Virus record (IMG/VR): IMGVR_UViG_3300025769_000659
Coordinates: 1 to 27,528 of that record
DNA length: 27,528 nt
Reading direction: 5' to 3' (one strand)
From: a virus
Positions within the stretch are counted from its first letter, which is position 1. Every line of letters begins with the position of its first letter. The translations under genes were made by a program, and so were the position numbers. The notes under the pieces are model-generated. The model was not told where the DNA came from. It was given only the letters and a program-made list of their open reading frames with translations, and did no database searches. Positions 11,568 through 19,121 of this stretch are shown here, piece after piece.

Positions 11568-11700
11568 ATATTATGTAGAATGGAAAGTAGATGGTAGCGA
11601 AACTTTTACAACTTATATTTATATTAAAGCATATAGTGTAGAGCAAATACGAGACATGCTTAATGAATATGATATAGTCGCAATAGATATAACAGATTAG
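11560..11700 (+). CDS. 46-residue early protein of unknown function
   Basis: ATG 11560 overlaps the hydrolase end by 8 bases. The product (MNRYYVEWKVDGSETFTTYI, then YIKAYSVEQIRDMLNEYDIV) has a beta-beta-alpha look, with a final VAIDITD strand: a very small alpha/beta fold. Not recognised. Ten bases separate it from the next gene. Confidence 0.55.
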   Translation: MNRYYVEWKVDGSETFTTYIYIKAYSVEQIRDMLNEYDIVAIDITD

Positions 11701-11710
11701 GAGAAGTAGC

Positions 11711-12229
11711 ATGAAAGAAAGAGGATATGATAAATTGTTTAGTGATATAACTATAGAAGAGTTAAGTCATAAGATAGTTAGGTTAGCTAAACAACGTGAT
11801 GAGTGGCAAGAGAAAGCTATGAACATGATTGAGAAGAGTACATATGAAGAGTTGAATAATCAATATAAAAACTACAAGAAACTAGCAGAAGATAACTTCA
11901 TATCATCTGTTAACGATAGTGAAACCTCTGACATATGGAAAGAAAGGTATCAGAAAGAAGTAAGTAAAGCTGAGTTTTGGAAAGATTCCTACTACAACAA
12001 TCAACCTAAAGGGTGTGGTTATATGTTCAGCGAGATACCTAACGACACAGAGGGTCAGGAGTTTGTTGACACTATGAAGAAATATCTTAACAGAGATTCT
12101 TATAAGATGCGAGTACGTGGACAACACATAAAGCCTGAGTTAAGAGGAACAGGTGCAACTTATTGGGGTCAGAGCAAAGCTGAATCAACACACATGAGAA
12201 TATACATTGATAAAAAGAAAGGAGAATAA
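11711..12229 (+). CDS. 172-residue early protein, coiled-coil N-terminus
   Basis: GGAGAAG precedes ATG 11711. Residues 15-60 look coiled-coil (IEELSHKIVRLAKQRDEWQE). The C-terminal 70 residues look folded and conserved (QEFVDTMKKYLNRDSYKMRV, RGQHIKPELRGTGATYWGQS), with Arg/Lys and aromatic residues that would suit nucleic-acid binding. I have an impression of having seen this C-terminal block in marine phages, but cannot name a function. Confidence 0.6.
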   Translation: MKERGYDKLFSDITIEELSHKIVRLAKQRDEWQEKAMNMIEKSTYEELNNQYKNYKKLAEDNFISSVNDSETSDIWKERYQKEVSKAEFWKDSYYNNQPKGCGYMFSEIPNDTEGQEFVDTMKKYLNRDSYKMRVRGQHIKPELRGTGATYWGQSKAESTHMRIYIDKKKGE

Positions 12230-12230
12230 T

Positions 12231-12350
12231 ATGTGGCATAGAATAATAGCACACTTTGAAGAGAAGTATGGAGAGAGTACTAAGTATGACTTAGATTATG
12301 GTAAATTATTAATAATAGGACTATGTATTTATATAGCATTGGAGGTGTAA
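12231..12350 (+). CDS. 39-residue C-terminal TM peptide
   Basis: A strong RBS (AAAGGAGAATAAT) precedes ATG 12231. An amphipathic, charged N-terminus (MWHRIIAHFEEKYGESTKYD) is followed by a hydrophobic stretch (LLIIGLCIYIALEV) up to the stop. The stop region (GGAGGTGTAA) supplies the RBS of the next gene. Not recognised. Confidence 0.55.
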   Translation: MWHRIIAHFEEKYGESTKYDLDYGKLLIIGLCIYIALEV

Positions 12351-12351
12351 C

Positions 12352-12606
12352 ATGACTAAAAAGAAAACAAAAGAAATAAATAAAATACTAAACTTAACTA
12401 AGCATCAAGCAAAGCAAATATTAGATATGCTTGAAGATTTAAGACAAATTAATTCTATGACAGATGATAAATGTCCAATAGACTACGACATGATATGTAA
12501 GATTGATGGAATGGAACAACAACTTGCTAGTATCGTAGGTGCTAAAGTAGAATGTGAACATGGTCACTACAGTAGATGGAGTGGTTCTTATGAGTATACA
12601 AAATAA
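12352..12606 (+). CDS. 84-residue early protein of unknown function
   Basis: GGAGGTG lies before ATG 12352. The N-terminal half is helical (MTKKKTKEINKILNLTKHQA, KQILDMLEDLRQINSM). The rest has Cys44, Cys52 and Cys71 with a His pair (CEHGHY) near the end, possibly metal-binding. No family is recognised. Its stop overlaps the next ATG. Confidence 0.55.
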   Translation: MTKKKTKEINKILNLTKHQAKQILDMLEDLRQINSMTDDKCPIDYDMICKIDGMEQQLASIVGAKVECEHGHYSRWSGSYEYTK

Positions 12607-12671
12607 TGGATGTGCTCTTTGGCTTAGTAATATTTTTTATAATGTATGGGTTAGTTTGTCTGTTTCAATGA
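12606..12671 (+). CDS. 21-residue hydrophobic peptide
   Basis: ATG 12606 overlaps the preceding TAA. The entire product is a membrane segment (MDVLFGLVIFFIMYGLVCLF, then Q). It is coupled to the gene upstream and ends inside the following stem-loop. It is short enough to be accidental; the TAATG coupling and pure hydrophobicity are the only support. Confidence 0.35.
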   Translation: MDVLFGLVIFFIMYGLVCLFQ

Positions 12672-12680
12672 CAGACTTTC
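12658..12680 (+). terminator. Stem-loop before element copy 4
   Basis: GTCTGT (12658-12663) and ACAGAC (12671-12676) form a perfect 6-base stem with a 7-base loop, followed by only TTTCC. It is a weak terminator at best, but occupies the same position relative to the TACGGTCATGGG element as the stem-loops before copies 1 and 2. Confidence 0.35.
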
Positions 12681-12683
12681 CTG

Positions 12684-12702
12684 TACGGTCATGGGTGGGG
12701 GG
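12684..12702 (+). repeat. TACGGTCATGGG element, copy 4, before the integrase
   Basis: TACGGTCAT followed by GGG-T-GGGGGG, then AGTGCAACAA. It lies 27 bases before the integrase ATG (12730). The ATG inside the element is in frame with the integrase but lacks an RBS. Confidence 0.7.
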
Positions 12703-12729
12703 AGTGCAACAATTTTGGAAGGAGAAAGT

Positions 12730-13626
12730 ATGAATAAATTATCAGTACAAGATGCTGTTAACAGCTACTATAAATCTAGTGATTTCAATATGTTAGGTGA
12801 AAAATCTAAAGTAGATTATCAATATTGTATTGGGGTTATGCTAAGTACAAAAATTGATTCCAAAAAACTTGGGGATATGAATGTTAATAAGTTGACAGGC
12901 AACAAAGCAAGACGAGCATATGAAGAATGGTTAGGCAGGGGAATATACTTGGCTAACTATGTATGTTCTATATCTAGGAAAGTTTATTCGTATGGAATGG
13001 AGATGGGTTTTACTGAAACAAATCCATTCTCTACATTTAAACGTAAAACAGTTAAGCCTAGAAAAGTAGTGTGGCAAAGAGATGAAGTAAAACAATTTTT
13101 AGATTACTGTTACTCTAGTTTTCAATATCGAAGTGTAGGTTTAATTGTACAGATGTCATATGAATGGTGTCAAAGGGTGGGGGATATGAGATTATTAAAG
13201 TTTGATAGCATAGATTTTAATAAGGGTATACTAAACCTAGAGCAATCAAAAAGGGGAGCAACTGTCCACCTACCAATTAGTGAAAATTTATTTGAAATGT
13301 TACAAGAGCAGAAAAATCATTATGACTTTCAAGAATATGTTGCACCTTGCCCAAAAGCGATTAGGGGGTCGTACAAGCCTTATACGGTTCATAGGCTATC
13401 AAAGGTAGCTAGAGATGCTATAACTCTCTCAGGCTTACCAAAGGAGCTAAGAATAGCAGATTTACGCAGAACAGGTACTACTGAGATGGTGGAAGCAGGT
13501 GTATCAATGGGTCAGATAATGTCTGTCACAGGTCATGCAAATCCACAGTCTGTGAAGCCATATTTAAAGAATACTTTTGATTCTGCAAAAAATGCATTGA
13601 CACTTCGAGAAAAGTATGATAATTAA
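12730..13626 (+). CDS. Tyrosine recombinase (phage integrase)
   Basis: 298 residues from ATG 12730, chosen for its strong RBS (GGAAGGAGAAAGT). The family cuts and rejoins DNA through a 3'-phosphotyrosine to integrate the phage. An N-terminal core-binding domain (about 1-105) precedes the catalytic domain. Visible catalytic residues are Arg149 (CQRVGDM), Lys174 in the beta hairpin, Arg246 (ADLRRTG), His269 (TGHANPQ) and nucleophile Tyr278, nine residues after the His. The usual His of H-x-x-R is Ala243 here. The gene opens the replication module, and no tRNA-like attP core is visible on either side. Conservative reading: a functional integrase of a phage with temperate potential. Confidence 0.9.
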   Translation: MNKLSVQDAVNSYYKSSDFNMLGEKSKVDYQYCIGVMLSTKIDSKKLGDMNVNKLTGNKARRAYEEWLGRGIYLANYVCSISRKVYSYGMEMGFTETNPFSTFKRKTVKPRKVVWQRDEVKQFLDYCYSSFQYRSVGLIVQMSYEWCQRVGDMRLLKFDSIDFNKGILNLEQSKRGATVHLPISENLFEMLQEQKNHYDFQEYVAPCPKAIRGSYKPYTVHRLSKVARDAITLSGLPKELRIADLRRTGTTEMVEAGVSMGQIMSVTGHANPQSVKPYLKNTFDSAKNALTLREKYDN

Positions 13627-13653
13627 CATTTTAACTGCCGACAGGGAAATAGT

Positions 13654-14430
13654 ATGAATATACATATATATGATTATTTAGATGATTTACAGTTAGGTAT
13701 AGGGGAATCTAAAAGATTAAACTGTCCTTTCTGTAACAGCTACAAAACATTTACTGTTACAAACAACATGGGTAAGCTTTTGTGGAACTGTTATAAGTCC
13801 TCTTGTAAGCTATCAGGAGCAAAAAAAATAAGAATATCTGCAAATGATATAAAAAATAAGTTTATATCACAAAAAGAACAAGAAAATACCACATTTGCAC
13901 TACCTGAGTACGTCATTTTAGACAATGATAGGTGGGAAGTGCTTACTTTTGCGGTAAAGTATGGCATAGACAATGTATCATTATGCTTACACTACGATGT
14001 CAAGGAAAAAAGAGTAGTATTTCCTGTCTACAGAGGTGGTTTAATGGTAGATGCAGTGGGTAGGTCTATAACAAATAGATTACCTAAATGGAAAAGATAT
14101 GGAAAAAGTGACTTGCCTTTTACGTATGGATATGGTAAGGTCGCAGTCGTTGTTGAGGATTGTGTGAGTGCTTCAGTTGTAGGTAATGAAGTATATGTTG
14201 GGGTAGCAGTGTTGGGTACGTCATTATCAGAATCACATAAGAGGTATCTTTCACAATTCTCGACAGCTATAATAGCACTAGACCCTGATGCACTGCCAAA
14301 GACACTGCTATTTGCTAAAGAAATAAGAGATGTAGTACCTAATGTTAAGGTGCTAAAACTAATAGATGATTTAAAATATCGTAAGGAAGAAGACTTTAAC
14401 AACTTATATAATTTAACCCCAAAGGAGTAA
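13654..14430 (+). CDS. DNA primase (zinc-binding plus TOPRIM)
   Basis: 258 residues, much like the primase half of T7 gp4 as a separate gene. It makes RNA primers for the lagging strand. The zinc motif is Cys24-x2-Cys27...Cys46-x4-Cys51. A TOPRIM core follows, with VVVEDCVSASVVG (catalytic Glu), GTSLSESHKRYL and the acidic pair in ALDPDAL. It lies just after the integrase and 5 bases before the helicase, with which it presumably works. AGGGAAATAGT precedes the start. Confidence 0.88.
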   Translation: MNIHIYDYLDDLQLGIGESKRLNCPFCNSYKTFTVTNNMGKLLWNCYKSSCKLSGAKKIRISANDIKNKFISQKEQENTTFALPEYVILDNDRWEVLTFAVKYGIDNVSLCLHYDVKEKRVVFPVYRGGLMVDAVGRSITNRLPKWKRYGKSDLPFTYGYGKVAVVVEDCVSASVVGNEVYVGVAVLGTSLSESHKRYLSQFSTAIIALDPDALPKTLLFAKEIRDVVPNVKVLKLIDDLKYRKEEDFNNLYNLTPKE

Positions 14431-14435
14431 CCAAC

Positions 14436-15671
14436 ATGGAATTAGCACTGATAAGAAGCCTGATGGATAAATCATTTTATGATGACCATCGTGGTTATAA
14501 ATGTCCTGATAGATTGTTTAGTAAGGATGTCAGGAAGATAAAGAAGGTTGTGGATAATGCTATGACAAAGTATAGCAGAGATGTCACACCTGATGAAGTA
14601 GAAGCACTATTTATGTCTAGTAATTTTGGCTTGACAACAGCACAGAAACAGGCATTTGGTGATTTGTTTGTGAAGATAAAGAAGGAGAAACCTCTTGGTG
14701 CAGACATTGCAAGTGATGTTTTGTCTAAGTTATTTCGTCAAATTATTGGTGAAGATATTGCTAACATTGGCTTTGAGTATGTTAATGGCAGTCTATCCTC
14801 ACTTGAACCCATTAGAAATATTATTAGCAAACACAATGATGATTTTCTTCCCATACTAAATGTTGAGTGGGAAGATTTAAGTATAGAAAGTATAATGGCT
14901 AAGAACTCCCTTGAAACACAGTGGGGGTTTAACATACCATCATTAACACGTAAGGTAGAAGGTATAAATGCAGGTCACCTGATAATGGTGGGTGCTAGGT
15001 CAAACACAGGTAAGACATCCTTTCATGCTTCCTTACTAGCAGGACCAAATGGTTTCGCTAGGCAGGGTGCTAAGTGTGTTGTGCTTTGTAATGAAGAAGC
15101 TGCCCACAGAGTTTCCATGCGATACTTGTCTTCTGCAAGTGGATTTAAGAAGGAAGATATTACTGCAAATAAAGATGCAGTATGGAATAGTTGGAAAGAT
15201 TTACGAAAGAATATTAAGATTGTAGATTCTATTGGACAAGACATGTCATGGGTAGAAGCGGTATGTCGTACCTATAATCCTGATGTTGTCGTTGTAGATA
15301 TAGGTGACAAGTTTGCAACACAGGCAGGATTTGCTAGACCTGATGAAGCATTAAAAGCTAATGCAATACACGCAAGAGAGATAGCTAAAAGACATAACTG
15401 TGCTGTGTTTTATATGTCACAGTTGAGTGCAGAAGCAGAAGGTAGAGTACAATTAAATCAAAGTATGATGGAAGGTTCAAAGACAGGTAAAGCATCAGAA
15501 GCTGACCTAATGTTATTGTTAGCAAAGAACCCATCAGAAGGAACAACAGAAGGAGTACAGGAAGGAGAAGATGGTATTAGACACATAGTATTAGCAAAAA
15601 ATAAATTGTCAGGTTGGCATGGTAGAGTTACTTGCGAATTTGATTTTGAAACAGGGAGGTTTGGAGCATGA
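14436..15671 (+). CDS. Replicative DNA helicase (DnaB/T7 gp4B-like)
   Basis: 411 residues with a RecA-like ATPase core. Walker A is GARSNTGKTS (residues 186-195), followed by VVLCNEEAAHRVSMRYLS. Walker B is VVVVDIGDK, with Asp288 close to the acidic end of the strand. The glutamine of FYMSQLSAEAEGR corresponds to motif H3, and an ASEADLMLLLAKN strand plus AKNKLSGWHGRV contain the arginine-finger region. The N-terminal 150 residues are a helical primase/assembly domain. It should form a ring that unwinds DNA ahead of the polymerase. It is directly downstream of the primase; AAAGGAG precedes the start. Confidence 0.88.
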   Translation: MELALIRSLMDKSFYDDHRGYKCPDRLFSKDVRKIKKVVDNAMTKYSRDVTPDEVEALFMSSNFGLTTAQKQAFGDLFVKIKKEKPLGADIASDVLSKLFRQIIGEDIANIGFEYVNGSLSSLEPIRNIISKHNDDFLPILNVEWEDLSIESIMAKNSLETQWGFNIPSLTRKVEGINAGHLIMVGARSNTGKTSFHASLLAGPNGFARQGAKCVVLCNEEAAHRVSMRYLSSASGFKKEDITANKDAVWNSWKDLRKNIKIVDSIGQDMSWVEAVCRTYNPDVVVVDIGDKFATQAGFARPDEALKANAIHAREIAKRHNCAVFYMSQLSAEAEGRVQLNQSMMEGSKTGKASEADLMLLLAKNPSEGTTEGVQEGEDGIRHIVLAKNKLSGWHGRVTCEFDFETGRFGA

Positions 15672-16189
15672 GTATAACAGGTAAAAACATGGAGTTTGAT
15701 GGTAACGAATGGTGGTATAGGTCTCCAAGTGGTCATAGAAGAAGGCTATGGTCAAACATAAAGAAGAATAAAGAACGTATGTTTGTAAATGGTAAGTACA
15801 TAAAGAAATCACATCCTTTGTGGAAAGAAGGTCACTATAAAACATTTGAAGATGCAGCTTTTGCATCATTAAAAAACTATACTAGAAGTAAAGTTGGGGA
15901 AGTATATATAATCAGCAATCCTGTATGGGAAGGTTGGTATAAAATAGGTATGGCAGTTGATGCAGACGATAGGCTTATGGCATATCAAACAAGCTCTCCT
16001 CATAGGGATTATACTATAATACATAAGGTTAAAGTATATAATAGACGAGAAGCAGAGAAGAAAGCACACAGAGAAGCAGAAAAGATTGCAGAAAAATTTA
16101 ATTCTGAATGGTTTTACCTTGACACGCAAGAAGCAATTAGTATACTGAACAAAATAAAAGAGGAGTATACAAATGAAACTAACACTTGA
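15668..16189 (+). CDS. GIY-YIG-superfamily protein (T5orf172/MUG113-like)
   Basis: 173 residues. It starts within the helicase stop (ATGAG). The N-terminal ~75 residues contain WWYRSPSGHRRRLWSNIKKN and are probably DNA-binding. Residues 77-160 read GEVYIISNPVWEGWYKIGMA, DADDRLMAYQTSSPHRDYTI, AEKKAHREAEKIAEKFNSEW, matching the T5orf172/MUG113 branch of the GIY-YIG nuclease fold ('vYi...KIG.t.d...R...'). Endonuclease activity is plausible but unproven. A position between helicase and polymerase could mean a free-standing homing endonuclease or a replication-linked nuclease. Confidence 0.75.
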   Translation: MSITGKNMEFDGNEWWYRSPSGHRRRLWSNIKKNKERMFVNGKYIKKSHPLWKEGHYKTFEDAAFASLKNYTRSKVGEVYIISNPVWEGWYKIGMAVDADDRLMAYQTSSPHRDYTIIHKVKVYNRREAEKKAHREAEKIAEKFNSEWFYLDTQEAISILNKIKEEYTNETNT

Positions 16190-18185
16190 TGTAGAAAATA
16201 CAGTAACAAATAGAGGTGGTAAGTTACACCTAGACCCATTTGAAACAGATAATAAATTAGTTATGGTTGGTTGTCTTACAGACACAGGTAAAGAATATTT
16301 ATTTAGAGATAACTATGAAGGCTTACAGGAACTATTAGATGAAGCTACTATACTTATAGGTCACAACATAGTACATGACTTGATGTGGGTATGGGAGTGT
16401 GGCTTCAAGTATGATGGTCCTGTATTTGATACTATGTTAGGCGAATACATATTACAGTGTGGTCAGAAGCAACCTCTATCGCTAGAAGCTTGTGCAGAAA
16501 GACATAACTTAGATACTAAGAAACAAGACACATTAAAAGAATACTTTAAGCAAGGTGTAGGTGTTGACGAGATACCGCATAATGAACTATCTTCTTACCT
16601 GTCAGCAGACTTACATGCTACACAGCAACTTAGTGATGTCATATACAAGAAGCTATATACGGAGAAGTATGCAGGTTTGATGGACATAGTTGTATTAACT
16701 AATCGTGTAGCTGTTACTCTTGCTCACATATATAGAACAGGTTTTTCCGTAGACATGACTAAGCTAGATGAAGTTAAAGCAGAGTTTGAAAAAGAAAAGC
16801 AAGACACAGAGAAGAGATTAAACGTACAAGTAAAAGAGTTGATGGGAGATACACCTGTTAACCTGAATAGTCCTGAACAAATGTCTTGGGTTATTTTTAG
16901 TCGTAAGCCTAATGATAAATCTCTATGGGCAAATGCCTTTACTCCATACATGAGCAAGGGTACATTTAAAACTACTATTGATAATAACTCTACTATATTA
17001 TATAAGACTAAAGCGATACAATGTAACACCTGTTATGGTGCAGGTGTAATTAGAAAGGTAAAAAAAGATGGAACACCTTATGTTAAGTTACCCAAGTGTA
17101 CTACTTGCAGTGGTAATGGGTACGTTTTTAATCCTACTAAATTGGTAGCAGGTTTTAAATTTAATGCACCTAATGCTAAATGGATAAGTAATAATGGATT
17201 TAGTGTTAATAAATCTATGTTAGATGTGCTTCGTACCGCATCTGTAAAGAATAATAATCAAGAAGCAATACAGTTCTTAGGTGATTTACAAAGACTGTCT
17301 GCCCTAGATACTTACCTGTCATCTTTTGTTGATGGCATAAAAACATATGTAAAGCCTGATGGTAAGTTACACGTAAGGCTACTACAACACAGAACTGCAA
17401 CAGGCAGATTCAGTGGAGCAGACCCCAACATGCAGAATATGCCTAGAGGTGGTACGTTCCCTGTTAAGAAAGTATTTGTTTCACGATGGGAAGGTGGACA
17501 AATATTGGAAGCAGACTTTGCTCAGTTAGAGTTTAGGACAGCTGCTTTTTTATCACAAGATGAGGTCGCTATTGAGGAAGTTACAACTGGATTTGATGTA
17601 CATTCGTATACGTCTAAAGTTATCAGTGATGCTGGTCAGCCAACGGATAGGCAGACTGCTAAAGCACATACGTTTGCACCGTTATACGGAGCAACAGGAT
17701 TTGGCAGAACACCTGCGGAAGCAAAATACTACGAACACTTCACAGAAAAGTATCAAGGAATCAAAGCTTGGCACTCCAGATTGGCTAAAGAAGCTGTAAC
17801 CACAGGTAAGATAACGACACCTTCAGGTAGACAGTTTTTCTTTCCTGATGTAGTCAGATACCCAAGTGGCAAAGTGTCAAACTTTACACAAATAAAGAAC
17901 TATCCTGTACAAAGTTTTGCTACAGCAGATATAGTTCCTTTAGTCTTGATGGATATACATGATAAACTAAATACTTTAAAGTCTTGTATAGTTAATACTG
18001 TACATGATTCTATTGTCATTGATGTTCATCCTGATGAAATACAAAAGGTAATTGATATAATAAAAGATGTTAATAACTACATTGATTCCCTTATAATGAA
18101 AGAGTTTAAAATAACAATAAATGTGCCATTATTATTAGAAGCAAAAATAGGTAATAATTGGCTTGACACTAAAGATGTCATATGA
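16173..18185 (+). CDS. DNA polymerase I family (PolA) with DnaJ-type zinc finger
   Basis: 670 residues. The 3'-5' exonuclease domain has LDVENT (Asp6, Glu8), IGHNIVHDLMW and YLSADLHAT. The polymerase domain has motif A LEADFAQLEFR (Asp448), motif B RQTAKAHTFAPLYG (Phe at the position equivalent to E. coli F762) and motif C TVHDS (Asp612). Between them, residues 284-315 carry two CxxCxGxG motifs (CNTCYGAG, CTTCSGNG; Cys284, 287, 309, 312), as in the zinc-binding centre of DnaJ. That insertion is the feature reported for SAR116 phage HMO-2011. The start overlaps the GIY-YIG gene by 17 bases. It replicates the phage genome. Confidence 0.93.
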   Translation: MKLTLDVENTVTNRGGKLHLDPFETDNKLVMVGCLTDTGKEYLFRDNYEGLQELLDEATILIGHNIVHDLMWVWECGFKYDGPVFDTMLGEYILQCGQKQPLSLEACAERHNLDTKKQDTLKEYFKQGVGVDEIPHNELSSYLSADLHATQQLSDVIYKKLYTEKYAGLMDIVVLTNRVAVTLAHIYRTGFSVDMTKLDEVKAEFEKEKQDTEKRLNVQVKELMGDTPVNLNSPEQMSWVIFSRKPNDKSLWANAFTPYMSKGTFKTTIDNNSTILYKTKAIQCNTCYGAGVIRKVKKDGTPYVKLPKCTTCSGNGYVFNPTKLVAGFKFNAPNAKWISNNGFSVNKSMLDVLRTASVKNNNQEAIQFLGDLQRLSALDTYLSSFVDGIKTYVKPDGKLHVRLLQHRTATGRFSGADPNMQNMPRGGTFPVKKVFVSRWEGGQILEADFAQLEFRTAAFLSQDEVAIEEVTTGFDVHSYTSKVISDAGQPTDRQTAKAHTFAPLYGATGFGRTPAEAKYYEHFTEKYQGIKAWHSRLAKEAVTTGKITTPSGRQFFFPDVVRYPSGKVSNFTQIKNYPVQSFATADIVPLVLMDIHDKLNTLKSCIVNTVHDSIVIDVHPDEIQKVIDIIKDVNNYIDSLIMKEFKITINVPLLLEAKIGNNWLDTKDVI

Positions 18186-18221
18186 TATAACTTGGCATCT
18201 TAATTGAAAGGAGAAATACAA

Positions 18222-19121
18222 ATGAGTACAATAACAGACGTTACGACAATAGATACAAATAATTACGCAGGCATGGCTAAAGCTATGGGCATGGCTGTGG
18301 AATCAACTTCAGATAAGAAGACTAATACTCTTGCACGTTTGAAGATACAACATGCACCTATCATGGGTGAGATGGAAATAGACGGTAAGGCGGTTAAAGT
18401 AGAGACTATCAATGGTGGTGTTTACAAACTAGAAGTACCTGACGATAATACATATTACTGTGATAATATAGTCATAAGACCATACTTGCAGAGATTTATG
18501 TATAAGAGATTTATCACTAATTCTAACCCAAAAGACGGTGAGAAACGTGGTTCATATCAAAAGACTATCATGGCAGACAATCTTAATATTGATTTGAAAG
18601 ATAACTTTGGTAACTTTAATTGTGGAAAACCAGCAGGGTATATAAAAGACTTTGATGCTTTAGCACAAGAAACTAAAGATTTAATTAAGCAAATCAAAAG
18701 AGTAAGAGTTCTGTTTGGTACAGTAGATATGGTTAATGCCATGACTAGTGATAAAGTAGAGCATAATATTATTAGTAAACCTTTTATATGGGAAATAGAT
18801 AATAGAGATGCTTTTAAAATCTTAGGCGAACCTTTTACTAAGTTAGCTAAGATAAAGAAGTTGCCTATTCAGCATACTATCAATTTAACTACAGAAGAAA
18901 AAGCTTTACCTAATGGTAATCCTTATGCTCTTCCAATAGCTAGTATTGATACTAATAAAGCTGTGGCTATTGAAGAAAAAGACCAAGACCTATTTGCTGA
19001 CTTCATGGCATGGGTGCAGAACTACAATGAATATATTGTTGCTGAGTGGCAAAAGAAAGCTACTGATAAAATGAGTGATGATGAATTAGAAGTTGTAGAA
19101 ACTTTTGTGGACATAGAATAA
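18222..19121 (+). CDS. Putative single-stranded DNA-binding protein
   Basis: 299 residues from ATG 18222 (AAAGGAG upstream; an in-frame ATG 18 bases earlier is less likely). Its place between polymerase and exonuclease, one mixed alpha/beta domain (LARLKIQHAPIMGEMEIDGK, DNIVIRPYLQRFMYKRF) and an acidic C-terminus (DKMSDDELEVVETFVDIE) recall phage ssDNA-binding proteins such as T7 gp2.5, whose acidic tail contacts the polymerase. No OB-fold signature is certain by eye, so the role is inferred from context and tail. It is coupled to the next gene by a TAATG overlap. Confidence 0.5.
   Translation: MSTITDVTTIDTNNYAGMAKAMGMAVESTSDKKTNTLARLKIQHAPIMGEMEIDGKAVKVETINGGVYKLEVPDDNTYYCDNIVIRPYLQRFMYKRFITNSNPKDGEKRGSYQKTIMADNLNIDLKDNFGNFNCGKPAGYIKDFDALAQETKDLIKQIKRVRVLFGTVDMVNAMTSDKVEHNIISKPFIWEIDNRDAFKILGEPFTKLAKIKKLPIQHTINLTTEEKALPNGNPYALPIASIDTNKAVAIEEKDQDLFADFMAWVQNYNEYIVAEWQKKATDKMSDDELEVVETFVDIE

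Noticed and set aside
12691-12729. Extended integrase N-terminus starting MGGGSATILEGES
   Set aside because: The start lies inside the repeat element without an RBS, while ATG 12730 has a strong one.
15869-16285. 138-codon minus-strand frame with many Cys and Phe
   Set aside because: Opposite the GIY-YIG gene and the polymerase start; composition reflects the complement of A-rich codons.
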